Shown here one piece after another: positions 14,011-22,365 of a stretch of 40,495 nucleotides of DNA. A program made the translations under genes and the position numbers. Source of the DNA: Actinomadura sp. KC06. GTDB lineage: Bacteria > Actinomycetota > Actinomycetes > Streptosporangiales > Streptosporangiaceae. The stretch lies in NCBI RefSeq assembly GCF_004348735.1, contig NZ_SMKT01000081.1:1-40495 (forward strand), written 5' to 3'. How positions within the stretch are numbered: the stretch's first letter is position 1; each line of letters begins with the position of its first letter. The notes under the pieces were generated by a model, which was not told the DNA's origin, did no database searches, and worked only from the letters and a program-made list of their open reading frames with translations.

Positions 14011-16109
14011 TCGGCTATTAGATCACGCGTCAACTCGTCCGGGAGGGCGAGTCCCGTCTGGGCGGCCATGAAGGCGAGCGTGTCCGCCATCAGGGCGATC
14101 GAGCGGCTCACCGAACGGCCGGCGTGGCCGACCTCGGGCTCGTCGCGGAGCAGGACGGGCGACTCCGACGCGGTGGTGTGCTGCAGCGCGGCGCACATCT
14201 TGCGGGCGTGCAGCGGGTCCACGCGGGTGTCTCCGGCGAACGTCGTGAACAGGACGGCCGGGTAGGCGGTGCCCGCGTGGACGTGGTGGTACGGGGAGTA
14301 GCCGATCAGCCAGCCGAACTCCTCGGGGTCGTCGGCCCGCCCGTACTCGTCGTTCCAGGTCTCGCCCAGGCCGAACCGCTCGTACCGGGCCATGTCCAGC
14401 AGCGGCGCCGAGCACACCACCGCCCGGTACAGCTCGGGACGCTGGGTGAGTGCCGCGCCGACCAGCAGCCCGCCGTTGGACCCGCCGGAGATCGCCAGCT
14501 GGGACGGGGTCGTCAGGCCGTCCGCGATCAGCTTCTCGGCGGCGGCGTGGAAGTCGTCGAACACGTTCTGCTTGCGGTCGCGCATCCCGGCGCGGTGCCA
14601 CTCCTCGCCCTCCTCGGAGCCGCCGCGCAGGTTCGCGACCGCGTACACGCCGCCCGCTTCCACCCAGGCGAGGATGCTCGCCGAGTAGGCCGGTGTGAGC
14701 GAGATGTTGAAACCGCCGTACCCGTACAGAACGGCGGGGCGCGGGCCGGAGAGGCCGGGGCGGGAGGAGACCAGCATCCTGACCTCGGTCCCGTCCCGGG
14801 AGGTGTAGGTGATCTGGCGGGTCTCGATGTCGGGGACCTCGACCGTGCCCGGGGTGGAGGCCCACAGCGTCGTCTCGCCTGTGCGGGCGTCGTAGTGCAT
14901 GACCGAGGACGGCGTGACGTTGTCGGTGTAGCCGAACCACGCCTCGTGGCCGCCCTCGGGGCGCTCGATGATCCCGCCGATCGAGCCCAGACCGGGGGTG
15001 GGGACGGTCCCGAGCCGCGCCCCGGTCTCCAGGTCGTGGACGGTGATCTCGCTGATCGCGTGCCGCGTCCACCCGGCCAGCAGGACCGGGCGGTCCAGAT
15101 CATCGAGGATCGCGAAGTCGGTGAGGACGGCCTCGGGGTCCTGCGGGACGAGGTCCCGCCAGGTCTCGTAGGACGGGTCGGCGGGGTCGGTGACGCACAG
15201 CCGGGAGCGGGGCGCGTCGCGGTCGGTGAAGACGTAGGCGCGGCCGTCGCGTCCGACGCGCAGGCCGGTGGCGGCGTCCACGCCCTCCTGGACGGCGCGC
15301 AGCTCCGGCGACCCGGGCGGCGACGCGGACAGGTCGGCGATCCACAGGTCGTTGCGCGGCGCGGTGCCCTGCGAGGCGGAGACCGTGAGCCAGCGGCCGT
15401 CCCGGCTGACGGAGACCCCGTAGTAGTTGGTCTTGTCCATCCCGTCGCCGAAGATCAGCACGTCGTCGGTGTCGGGTTCGGTGCCGACGCGGTGCAGGTA
15501 GACGCGCCGGTGGTACTGCTCCTCGCCCTCCGGAACGTCCCGCGCGGGCAGCCGGCGCGTGTAGTAGAACGCCTCGCCGCCCGGCAGCCACGCGATCGAC
15601 GAGTACCGGGCCCGGTCGATCGGGCCCTCCACGCGCTCGCCGGACGCGATGTCCATGACGTACAGCAGCGACTCCTCGTCACCGCCGGTCGAGAGCTGGT
15701 ACGCCAGGCGGCGCCCCTCCTTGTCGGGCTGCCATCCGTCCAGCGTGGTGGTGCCGTCCGGGTCCAGGGCGATCGGGTCGATGAGGACGCGCTCGGAGCC
15801 GTCCGGGCCCGCCGTGTAAAGGACGGGATGCTCCTGGCCGGGCGCGCGGCGCGTGAAGAACCGGCGCTCGCCCCGCCATACCGGCGAGCCGACGCTGCCC
15901 GCGCCGAGCAGCTCGCCGAGCCGCCGCCGCAGGCCCTCCCGCGCCGGCAGCGGGTCCATGACCTTGCGGAACAGCTTCTCCTGCGCGGCGAGCCACGCCT
16001 TGGTGTCGGCGGCGTCGGGGTCTTCGAGCCAGCGGTACGGGTCCGCGACCCGGTGCCCGTGGATGTCCTCGACGATGTCCTGGCGCCGCGCGGGCGGATA
16101 CGGCCTCAT
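14007..16109 (-). CDS. prolyl oligopeptidase, family S9A
   Basis: A 700-residue cytoplasmic serine peptidase that cuts after proline in short peptides. It has the expected two-part build: an N-terminal segment starting YPPARRQDIVEDIHGHRVADPYRWLED, a seven-bladed propeller (about 70-420), and a C-terminal alpha/beta hydrolase. The triad is Ser544 in GGSNGG, Asp627 in FAGDTRVDP and His662 in PEVGHAGRS. Length matches prolyl endopeptidases (about 700). No signal peptide is seen. The ATG at 16109 gives the family N-terminus. It overlaps the methyltransferase start by 4 nt, so the two are likely one operon; a functional link is not obvious. Confidence 0.93.
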   Translation of the reverse strand: MRPYPPARRQDIVEDIHGHRVADPYRWLEDPDAADTKAWLAAQEKLFRKVMDPLPAREGLRRRLGELLGAGSVGSPVWRGERRFFTRRAPGQEHPVLYTAGPDGSERVLIDPIALDPDGTTTLDGWQPDKEGRRLAYQLSTGGDEESLLYVMDIASGERVEGPIDRARYSSIAWLPGGEAFYYTRRLPARDVPEGEEQYHRRVYLHRVGTEPDTDDVLIFGDGMDKTNYYGVSVSRDGRWLTVSASQGTAPRNDLWIADLSASPPGSPELRAVQEGVDAATGLRVGRDGRAYVFTDRDAPRSRLCVTDPADPSYETWRDLVPQDPEAVLTDFAILDDLDRPVLLAGWTRHAISEITVHDLETGARLGTVPTPGLGSIGGIIERPEGGHEAWFGYTDNVTPSSVMHYDARTGETTLWASTPGTVEVPDIETRQITYTSRDGTEVRMLVSSRPGLSGPRPAVLYGYGGFNISLTPAYSASILAWVEAGGVYAVANLRGGSEEGEEWHRAGMRDRKQNVFDDFHAAAEKLIADGLTTPSQLAISGGSNGGLLVGAALTQRPELYRAVVCSAPLLDMARYERFGLGETWNDEYGRADDPEEFGWLIGYSPYHHVHAGTAYPAVLFTTFAGDTRVDPLHARKMCAALQHTTASESPVLLRDEPEVGHAGRSVSRSIALMADTLAFMAAQTGLALPDELTRDLIAE

Positions 16110-16275
16110 GGGTGCACTGTATTGGGCGTTCCGGACTGCCCGTCCCGTACACTTCGACCCGCCGCGAACGTCCGTTTGCGTTCGACCGGCCCCCTGAAGG
16201 GGGATTATTGGGGTAGCGGACGGCCTCCCTCAGACGCCACACTGATTTTGGTCGGTTCGCCCCGGGGAGGTCCTC

Positions 16276-16383
16276 ATGGCGAGTGCGCAGGTACCGGAGA
16301 CAATAATCGGGCCTCGGTGCGAGGCGCGCCCAGTCGCGCCCGCCGAGGCGACCGAACAGCACAGCCCGGTGGAGGGCGTCTGA
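16276..16383 (+). CDS. 35-codon leader ORF coupled to the HNH endonuclease gene
   Basis: An ATG frame beginning MASAQVPETIIGPRCEAR and ending SPVEGV has an excellent ribosome site (GGGGAGG, 16264-16270, 5 nt before the ATG) and stops at 16381-16383, one base before the HNH ATG at 16385. About 28 of 35 codons end in G or C, compatible with coding. The ribosome site of the HNH gene (GGAGGG, 16371-16376) lies inside this frame, so translation of the two is coupled. I do not recognise the peptide; it contains one Cys and no membrane helix. It may be a leader peptide or a small unknown protein. Confidence 0.5.
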   Translation: MASAQVPETIIGPRCEARPVAPAEATEQHSPVEGV

Positions 16384-16384
16384 G

Positions 16385-16894
16385 ATGAGACAAGTCCTCC
16401 TCCTGAACGCGACGTACGAACCACTCACCACGCTCCCGCTCCGGCGGGCGGTCTGCCTCGTGCTTCGGGAGAAGGCGGAGATCGTCCACCATGACACCTC
16501 AGGCGCGGTCCTCCATTCGGCCACGATGACGGTCGAGGTCCCCTCCGTCATCCGCCTGCGCCGCTACGTGCGCATCCCGTTCCGGACCCGCGTCCCCCTG
16601 ACCCGCGCCGCGCTGATGCGCCGCGACAACTTCCGCTGCGTCTACTGCGGCCGCCGCGCTGAGACCATCGACCACGTCCATCCGCGCAGCCGTGGCGGCA
16701 AGCACGTCTGGGAGAACTGCGTCGCGTCCTGCATGACCTGCAACCACCGCAAGGCCGACCGCCTCCTCGAAGAACTCGGCTGGACGCTCAGCGTCACCCC
16801 CGGCGTCCCCCGCGGCGCGCACTGGCGCCTCATCGGCCTGATCCACGACGGCGACCCCCAATGGGCCGCCTACGTCTCCGAACCCGCTGCGTGA
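16385..16894 (+). CDS. HNH endonuclease domain protein
   Basis: A 169-residue protein with a C-terminal HNH nuclease domain. Zinc-holding pairs are C85-V-Y-C88 and C116-M-T-C119; the catalytic core is D96-H97 in TIDHVHPRSRGG, N111 in WENC and N120-H121 in CNHRK. The N-terminal 80 residues (MRQVLLLNATYEPLTTLPLRR..., with VIRLRRYVRIPFR) form a conserved extension found in a chromosomal actinobacterial HNH family of unknown role. There is no partner methylase, so a classical restriction role is unlikely. A house-keeping DNA repair or RNA role is possible. It is translationally coupled to a 35-codon ORF. Confidence 0.87.
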   Translation: MRQVLLLNATYEPLTTLPLRRAVCLVLREKAEIVHHDTSGAVLHSATMTVEVPSVIRLRRYVRIPFRTRVPLTRAALMRRDNFRCVYCGRRAETIDHVHPRSRGGKHVWENCVASCMTCNHRKADRLLEELGWTLSVTPGVPRGAHWRLIGLIHDGDPQWAAYVSEPAA

Positions 16895-16967
16895 TCTCCC
16901 AGGGGGCGACCCCCTGGAACCCGTGACCCCGGCTGAGGTTCGATCCGCCGGGGCGAGGCCGGGGTCG

Positions 16968-16979
16968 TATCCTTGTGAG
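16968..16979 (+). promoter_or_regulatory. possible leaderless promoter of the FmdB gene
   Basis: TATCCT at 16968-16973 ends exactly 6 nt before the GTG at 16980, so transcription could start on the start codon itself. There is no separated ribosome site. I found no -35 hexamer at 16-19 bp, so this rests on the -10 and its spacing alone. Confidence 0.4.
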
Positions 16980-17198
16980 GTGCCTCGTTATGACTATCGC
17001 TGTCGCGCTTGCGGGTCGACCTTTGAGGTGTCCCGGCCGATGATCAACGCTTCCGACCCGGCGTCGTGCCCGGACGGGCACGACGACACGGTCAAGCTTC
17101 TGTCGACGGTCGCCGTCACGGGCACGTCCCGTGGCACCGCACTGCCGCCGAAGCCCGCCGGCGGGGGCGGCTGCTGCGGTGGGGGCTGCTGCTCCTAG
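16980..17198 (+). CDS. FmdB-family zinc ribbon protein
   Basis: A 72-residue small protein opening PRYDYRCRACGSTFEVSRPM. The CxxC pair (C8, C11) and a second knuckle written SCPDGH, with His in place of the last Cys, form a rubredoxin-like zinc ribbon of the FmdB type, a regulator-like family of unclear role. The C-terminal tail is glycine- and cysteine-rich (GGGGCCGGGCC), a usual feature of the actinobacterial members. The frame is open from 16923, but GTG 16980 matches the family start. Its TAG shares the CTAG at 17195-17198 with the stop of the opposing DUF1330 gene. Confidence 0.85.
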   Translation: MPRYDYRCRACGSTFEVSRPMINASDPASCPDGHDDTVKLLSTVAVTGTSRGTALPPKPAGGGGCCGGGCCS

Positions 17199-17545
17199 GC
17201 CCCGGCCTGCGCGTTGCGCAGGTGCTCGGCGGTCGTGGCGGCGTCGTAGCCGTCCGGGACGCCGTGGAGCAGGACGGCCGTGCCCTCCATGTGGTCGGTC
17301 CGCATCGCCAGGATCGCCTGGTAGGCGTCCGACTTGTACCAGGCGCGGGCCTTGTCGATGTCGGGGAACTCGATGAGGACGTAGCCGCCGTCCACCGGGC
17401 CCTCGATGACCTCGGGAAGGCTTCCGTGGACGAGGAAGCGGCCCCCGAACGGGTCCATCGTGGCCTGGATGCGCTCCATGTAGGTGAAGACGTCGTCGTG
17501 GAGCGTCGGCTGCGGGTGCAGGTGGGCGAGGGCGTAGGCGGTCAT
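17195..17545 (-). CDS. DUF1330-family protein
   Basis: A 116-residue ferredoxin-like-fold protein of the DUF1330 type, related to dimeric alpha-beta barrel proteins. Visible landmarks are MTAYALAHLHP at the start, GGRFLVHGSLPEVIEG and GGYVLIEFPDIDKARAWYKSDAYQAIL, the family's most conserved stretch. The biochemical function is unknown. The frame is open from 17578, but ATG 17545 has AAGGAG at a good distance and fits the family start. It lies downstream of ilvD on the same strand after an 85-nt gap that contains a 13-bp palindrome. Confidence 0.85.
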   Translation of the reverse strand: MTAYALAHLHPQPTLHDDVFTYMERIQATMDPFGGRFLVHGSLPEVIEGPVDGGYVLIEFPDIDKARAWYKSDAYQAILAMRTDHMEGTAVLLHGVPDGYDAATTAEHLRNAQAGA

Positions 17546-17613
17546 CGCGATCTCCTTGGTCGAGTGCCGGTCGGGCATGACCCACTCTGGTCCCGCGAGG
17601 GAACGAAGGCGAT

Positions 17614-17626
17614 TACCTCGGAGGTA
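17614..17626. promoter_or_regulatory. 13-bp palindrome upstream of the DUF1330 gene
   Basis: TACCTC-G-GAGGTA is a perfect 6-1-6 palindrome in the 85-nt gap between the ilvD stop and the DUF1330 start. The single-base centre is too short for a hairpin loop, so a protein operator is more likely. The regulator is unknown. Confidence 0.35.
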
Positions 17627-17630
17627 GTGC

Positions 17631-19493
17631 TCAGCCGGTGAGGCCGTCGAGCTGGGAGACGTCGCGGGCCGCGCCGGTGGACGCGGAGGTCGCCATCGCG
17701 GCGTAGGCGCGGAGGGCAGCGCTGATAGGGCGGTTGCGGTCGCGGGGCCGGTATCCGCCGAGGTCGGCGAGGAGCTTCTCGCGGCGGATGTCGAGTTCGT
17801 CGGACGGGACGTCGAGCTCCAGGACCCGGTTCGGGATGTCGATGACGACGCGGTCGCCGTCCTCCACGAGGGCGATGATCCCGCCGCCCGCCGCCTCGGG
17901 GGACGCGTGCCCGATGGACAGGCCGGACGTGCCGCCGGAGAACCGGCCGTCGGTGATCAGCGCGCATGCCTTGCCGAGCCCGCGGCCCTTGAGGAAGCTC
18001 GTCGGGTACAGCATCTCCTGCATGCCGGGGCCGCCCTTCGGGCCCTCGTAGCGGATCACGACGACGTCGCCGGCCTTGACCTTGCCGCCGAGGATGCCCT
18101 CGACGGCCTGGTCCTGCGACTCGAAGACGACGGCGGGGCCGGTGAACGTCCACAGCTCCTCGTCCACCCCGGCGGTCTTGACGATGGCGCCGTCGGGGGC
18201 GATGTTGCCGCGCAGGATGGCGAGGCCGCCGTCGGCGGTGTAGGCGTGCTCGACGGAGCGGATGCAGCCGTTCTCGCGGTCGAGGTCGAGCGACTCCCAC
18301 CGGGCGCTCTGGCTGAACGCGGACGTGGTCCGGACGCCCCCGGGCGCCGCGTGGAACAGCTCCACGGCCTCCGGCAGGACGTCGGGGGAGCGGACGTCCC
18401 ACTTGGCGACGAGCTCGTCCAGCGAGGCGGAGTGGATCGAGTGCGCGGAGCCGTGCAGCAGCCCGCCGCGGTGCAGCTCGCCGAGGAGGGCGGGGATGCC
18501 GCCCGCGCGGTGGCAGTCCTCGACGTGGTACTTGCCGGTGGCGGGGGCGAGCTTGCAGACGCACGGGACGCGGCGGGACAGCTCGTCGATGTCGGACAGG
18601 CCGAAGTCGACGCCGGCCTCGGTCGCGGCGGCGAGCAGGTGCAGGATCGTGTTGGTGGAGCCGCCCATCGCCACGTCCAGGACCATGGCGTTCGCGAACG
18701 CCTCGTAGGTGGCGATGTTCAGCGGCAGGACGGACTCGTCGTCGCCGTCGTAGTAGCGGCGCGCGACGTCCACGACGGTGCGGCCCGCGTCCTCGTAGAG
18801 GCGGCGGCGGGCGGTGTGGGTGGCGAGGACGGTGCCGTTCCCGGGCAGCGCCAGGCCGATCGCCTCGGTGAGGCAGTTCATCGAGTTCGCGGTGAACATG
18901 CCGGAACAGGACCCGCAGGTCGGGCAGGCGCTCTCCTCCATTTCGAGGAGCTTCTCCTCGGAGAGCGACTCGTCGGCGGACGCGATGATCGGGTCGATCA
19001 GGTCGAGCTTGTTGCCGCCCATGACGCCCTCGACCGGCTTGCCCGCCTCCATCGGCCCGCCGGACACGAACACGGTCGGGATGTTGAGCCGCAGCGCCGC
19101 CAGCAGCATCCCCGGGGTGATCTTGTCGCAGTTGGAGATGCAGACGAGGGCGTCGGCGCAGTGCGCGTTGACCATGTACTCGATGGCGTCCGCGATCACC
19201 TCGCGGGACGGCAGCGAGTACAGCATGCCGTCGTGGCCCATCGCGATGCCGTCGTCCACCGCGATCGTGTTGAACTCGCGGGGCACGCCGCCGGCCTCGC
19301 GGACGGCGCCCGCGACGACCTTGCCGACCTCGTCCAGGTGGACGTGGCCGGGCACGAACTGGGTGAAGCTGTTGGCCACCGCGACGATCGGCTTGCCGAA
19401 GTCGTCGCGTTCGACGCCGCTGGCCCGCATGAGCGCGCGGGCGCCCGCCATGTTCCTGCCGTGGGTGACAGTGCGTGACCTGAGCGGTGGCAT
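17631..19493 (-). CDS. ilvD: dihydroxy-acid dehydratase
   Basis: A 620-residue enzyme of branched-chain amino acid and pantothenate synthesis, dehydrating 2,3-dihydroxy-isovalerate and -methylvalerate to the 2-oxo acids. It follows the E. coli-type pattern: NSFTQFVPGHVHL (no Cys at this position), Cys122 in ISNCDKITPGM, and Cys196 in CPTCGSCSGMF. These bind the iron-sulphur cluster. The C-terminal half carries GRFSGGTSGLSIGHASPEAAGGG. Many actinobacteria use a shorter 2Fe-2S form; this one looks like the longer form. The ATG at 19493 follows GGAGAGG by 8 nt. No other ilv gene is near, so it stands alone. Confidence 0.95.
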   Translation of the reverse strand: MPPLRSRTVTHGRNMAGARALMRASGVERDDFGKPIVAVANSFTQFVPGHVHLDEVGKVVAGAVREAGGVPREFNTIAVDDGIAMGHDGMLYSLPSREVIADAIEYMVNAHCADALVCISNCDKITPGMLLAALRLNIPTVFVSGGPMEAGKPVEGVMGGNKLDLIDPIIASADESLSEEKLLEMEESACPTCGSCSGMFTANSMNCLTEAIGLALPGNGTVLATHTARRRLYEDAGRTVVDVARRYYDGDDESVLPLNIATYEAFANAMVLDVAMGGSTNTILHLLAAATEAGVDFGLSDIDELSRRVPCVCKLAPATGKYHVEDCHRAGGIPALLGELHRGGLLHGSAHSIHSASLDELVAKWDVRSPDVLPEAVELFHAAPGGVRTTSAFSQSARWESLDLDRENGCIRSVEHAYTADGGLAILRGNIAPDGAIVKTAGVDEELWTFTGPAVVFESQDQAVEGILGGKVKAGDVVVIRYEGPKGGPGMQEMLYPTSFLKGRGLGKACALITDGRFSGGTSGLSIGHASPEAAGGGIIALVEDGDRVVIDIPNRVLELDVPSDELDIRREKLLADLGGYRPRDRNRPISAALRAYAAMATSASTGAARDVSQLDGLTG

Positions 19494-19820
19494 ATCGGTG
19501 ACCTCTCCAACGTGGGGCGTGCCGTGACGGCGGTCGCCGGCCCCGCGCGTGGTCGGGCGCGGCGGAGGGCGAGTCGCATCGCTTGTGCTCGCAGCGGCGG
19601 ATCGCGGCGCTGCCGCCGGTCCGGCGGAGGTCGTGCGCGGCCGGCCGTGTCCCTCGATGCTACCAACCGCGCGGAGGCATGAAGAAAGCCGGGACGCGGC
19701 GTCCCGGCTTCCGTGCGCCGGTGTCCGGCCTTCGCGCCGGTGTGCGGGGCGTACACCGGGTCAAGGCGCGTCGTGAGGCGTTTGCGAGGCGGCCCGGGGA
19801 AGAAGGGCCGCCCGCGACTA
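19494..19820 (-). other. gap between NERD gene and ilvD
   Basis: These 327 bases contain the terminator of the upstream minus-strand gene (19686-19710) and the ilvD promoter/leader (about 19494-19680). I could not assign ilvD promoter hexamers, and saw no leader peptide rich in branched-chain residues that would indicate attenuation. Confidence 0.5.
19686..19710 (-). terminator. intrinsic terminator of the NERD gene
   Basis: An 11-bp perfect stem (19686-19696 with 19700-19710) with the 3-nt loop CGG. Read on the minus strand it is followed by TTCTTC, so it fits an intrinsic terminator 111 nt after the stop at 19821. Confidence 0.85.
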
Positions 19821-20723
19821 TCAGTTCGGGTACTTCGGCGGGAGGGCGTCCTCGGCCGCCTGGAAGATCCTTTGGACGTCGCCGTCCGTCAGGATCGTCG
19901 GGCGGCGGCGCAGGTACGCCCGCGCCCGGTTGCCCGCGTAGACGTCGACGTCCCTGACCCGCATGACCTTCCACGGGATGGACGGCCCGTAGATCGCCAC
20001 CGAGGGCTGCACGGGCACCTCGAAGCCGACCTTCTCGGCGAGGATGTTGCTCGCCATCTGGGCTTCCCAGCGGGCCTCGTCCAGGCGGTCCTTCTTGTTG
20101 AAGGGGCCGTGGAAGAGCTTGAGGTGGGACATGGTGCGCACGGGGAGGCGCTTGTCCCACTTCTCGGAGTCGATGGCGTAGACGCCGCTCGGACCGATCA
20201 CCAGGTGGTCGATCCGCCCGTCGCTGACGCCGTCGTCGTCGCGCGGCACGGCCCGGGCGTGGAGCACCAGGTACCCGTTGCGCTGCAGGGCCTTCAGCTG
20301 CTTCTCGGTGCGCCGTTCCGCGGCCGAGGACTTCTGCCAGGCGGCGACGCTGGAGTCCTTGCGGGACCGGCGGACGACGTCCGCGATCACCGCCAGGACC
20401 GCGACGGTGAGGCCGAGACGCCAGCCGAGCAGGACCGAGACGACGACGCCGGCCGCGACGGCCATGCCGGCGCGCTGGATCCAGCGGCGCGTCCTGGGAT
20501 CGTCGAGCATCGCCGCGGCGCTGCTTTCTTCCTCGGGACGCTCCGTCACCGGAGACTGGTGATGGTGCTCACGCGCTTCCTCCGACACGGTTCCTTCCGA
20601 CCCCGCTGGTTTCGATCCCGCTGCGTCTGACCGGGCCCGGGGCTGGCCCCTGGCCCCCTGTGTGTTGCCCCGCTCCATGATCGCCATGAGTGACGCTCCG
20701 TATTCCTTTCCCATCGGGGGCAT
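19821..20723 (-). CDS. NERD (nuclease-related) domain membrane protein
   Basis: A 300-residue protein. After a hydrophilic N-terminal 85 residues come two adjacent hydrophobic segments (about residues 88-120: MAVAAGVVVSVLL and GLTVAVLAVIADVV), then a cytosolic NERD domain (about 135-250). The domain shows the PD-(D/E)XK-like core IDHLVIGPSGVYAIDSEKW, preceded by RRTEKQLKALQRNGYLVLHARAVP. NERD proteins are suspected nucleases or DNA-processing factors, but few are studied. The start is uncertain: ATG 20723 has GGAGG 3-4 nt upstream (tight), ATG 20687 has GGAG 9 nt upstream. A terminator follows. It appears monocistronic. Confidence 0.8.
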   Translation of the reverse strand: MPPMGKEYGASLMAIMERGNTQGARGQPRARSDAAGSKPAGSEGTVSEEAREHHHQSPVTERPEEESSAAAMLDDPRTRRWIQRAGMAVAAGVVVSVLLGWRLGLTVAVLAVIADVVRRSRKDSSVAAWQKSSAAERRTEKQLKALQRNGYLVLHARAVPRDDDGVSDGRIDHLVIGPSGVYAIDSEKWDKRLPVRTMSHLKLFHGPFNKKDRLDEARWEAQMASNILAEKVGFEVPVQPSVAIYGPSIPWKVMRVRDVDVYAGNRARAYLRRRPTILTDGDVQRIFQAAEDALPPKYPN

Positions 20724-20875
20724 GATCCTCCGTGCGCACAGTAATCATCCGCGGGGTTGGCGACTAGTCATGCCGGGTTAATAGTTTTGTCGCCGTCCGT
20801 GGGTGATTCACTGACGTGTGGGATGGGTACGTAGGTATTCTTCCCCCTTCCGCCGCTGCAGACGTGCTGCCCTCT

Positions 20876-20904
20876 TTGATGCCCGCGCACACGGCGTCTA
20901 GCGT
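20876..20904 (+). promoter_or_regulatory. promoter of the first amidase, apparently leaderless
   Basis: TTGATG (20876-20881) and TAGCGT (20899-20904) are separated by 17 bp, a good match to the house-keeping promoter shape. The GTG start of the amidase begins at 20913, 8 nt after the -10. There is no ribosome-binding site between them, so the transcript is probably leaderless or nearly so. Confidence 0.6.
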
Positions 20905-20912
20905 TCCGATTT

Positions 20913-22337
20913 GTGACACAAACCCATGACCTCAGCGCTACCCGGATGGCAGCGGCCGTCCGCACCGGGGAAGTATCTCCGGTCGAGCTCGCAGATCACT
21001 ACCTGGCCCGCATAGAACGGCTCAACGAGCAGGTCGGCGCCTATGTGACGGTCACCGCGGAGCGTGCCCGCGACGAGGCGCGGCAGGCGGAGAAGGCCGT
21101 GCGGGAGGCCGCCGACCCAGCGGAGCTGCCGCCGCTGCACGGCGTGCCCGTCCCGGTCAAGGACCTGAACATGGTGGACGGGGTCCGGTTCACCATCGGG
21201 TCGGGCGTGTACGCGGGCCTGACCGGGTTCGCGGACGACAACGTCGTCACCCTGCTGCGGCGGGCGGGGTCGGTGCTCCTCGGCAAGACCGCGGCGCCCG
21301 AGTTCGGGCTGCCCTGCTACACCGAGGGCGACGTCGGGCCCCCGGCCCGGACGCCCTGGGATCTCTCCAGGTCGGCTGGCGGCTCCAGCGGCGGCGCGGC
21401 CGCGGCGGTCGCGGCCGGGCTGGCCCCGGTCGCGCAGGGCAGCGACGGCGGCGGCTCGATCCGGATCCCGAGCAGCGCGTGCGGGCTCTTCGGGATCAAG
21501 CCGACCCGCGGCCGGATCTCGCAGGGGCCGATCATCCCGGACCTTTTCGGGCTGTCCACGAACGGGCCCATCGCCCGGACCGTCGGCGACGCGGCGCTCC
21601 TGCTGGACGTGATGGCGGGCCGCATGCCCGGCGACCTGTACGCCGCGCCGCCGGTCGAGGGGACGTTCGCGTCCCACGCCGGGCGCCCGCCGGGACGGCT
21701 GCGGATCGGGCGGAGCAGGGAGCCCGCCGTGGCCGGCGCGGTGGTGCATCCCGACTGCGTCGCCGCCTATGACGCGGCGTCCGAGCTGCTGGCGGAGCTG
21801 GGTCACGAGGTCGTGGACATGCCGCCGGTGTTCGGGCCGGACCTCGTCCCGCATTTCGAGACGCTCTGGGCCGTGATGGCGACGATCACTCCCGTCGCCG
21901 GCGACAGCGAGCATCTGCTCCAGCCGCTGACCCGCTGGCTCCGGGCCCGCGGCGAGGCGACGAGCGCGCCGCAGCTCTTCCAGGCCCACGCCGCGCTGCA
22001 GGGCGCGCTGCGGGCGGCGTTCCCGGTGATGGACGAGTTCGACGCGATCCTGCATCCGACGCTGGCCGAGCCGCCCGCCCCCGTCGGATACTTCCACGAC
22101 CAGGAGCCCGCCGAGAACTTCGAGCGGCAGAAGCGCTTCACGCCCTTCTGCGCGATGTACAACATCTCCGGCCAGCCCGCTGTGAACGTCCCGCTGCACT
22201 GGAACGACGACGGCCTGCCGATCGGGATCATGCTCGCGGGGCGGCTCGGCGGCGAGGGCACGCTGATCTCGCTGTCCGCGCAGCTTGAGGAGGCCCGCCC
22301 CTGGATCGGCCGCACGCCCGCCATCTGGACGGCGTGA
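20913..22337 (+). CDS. amidase, amidase-signature family
   Basis: A 474-residue amidase-signature enzyme hydrolysing a carboxamide with a Ser-cisSer-Lys triad. The residues are Lys83 in VPVKD, Ser158 in AGGSSGG and Ser182 in GSDGGGSIRIPSS. The family spans GatA, acetamidase-like and 6-aminohexanoate hydrolase-like enzymes. There is no gatB/gatC partner, so it is not the aminoacyl-tRNA amidotransferase. The substrate is unknown. Start GTG 20913 lies directly behind a promoter. malQ follows 28 nt after the stop and may be co-transcribed. A second, clearly related but not near-identical amidase lies at 39038-40453. Confidence 0.9.
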   Translation: MTQTHDLSATRMAAAVRTGEVSPVELADHYLARIERLNEQVGAYVTVTAERARDEARQAEKAVREAADPAELPPLHGVPVPVKDLNMVDGVRFTIGSGVYAGLTGFADDNVVTLLRRAGSVLLGKTAAPEFGLPCYTEGDVGPPARTPWDLSRSAGGSSGGAAAAVAAGLAPVAQGSDGGGSIRIPSSACGLFGIKPTRGRISQGPIIPDLFGLSTNGPIARTVGDAALLLDVMAGRMPGDLYAAPPVEGTFASHAGRPPGRLRIGRSREPAVAGAVVHPDCVAAYDAASELLAELGHEVVDMPPVFGPDLVPHFETLWAVMATITPVAGDSEHLLQPLTRWLRARGEATSAPQLFQAHAALQGALRAAFPVMDEFDAILHPTLAEPPAPVGYFHDQEPAENFERQKRFTPFCAMYNISGQPAVNVPLHWNDDGLPIGIMLAGRLGGEGTLISLSAQLEEARPWIGRTPAIWTA

Positions 22338-22365
22338 GCCTGCCGCCGCGGGGCATGGTGCAGGG

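Noticed and set aside
14124..16388. A 754-codon plus-strand open frame
   Set aside because: It lies antisense to the prolyl oligopeptidase, whose triad and fold are clear. Long antisense frames are normal in very GC-rich DNA.
16385..16894. Restriction-modification system around the HNH gene
   Set aside because: No DNA methylase is adjacent; the methyltransferase at 13234-14010 looks like a small-molecule enzyme and is in a different operon.
17614..17626. SoxR box
   Set aside because: The half sites ACCTC/GAGGT resemble a SoxR box, but the palindrome is only 13 bp and lacks the spacing of the SoxR site.
17907..19478. A 523-codon plus-strand open frame
   Set aside because: Antisense shadow of ilvD, low-complexity composition rich in Val/Asp/Gly and no recognisable domain.
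20913..22337. GatA subunit of the tRNA-dependent amidotransferase
   Set aside because: No gatB or gatC is adjacent, and neither amidase in the window has the expected operon context.
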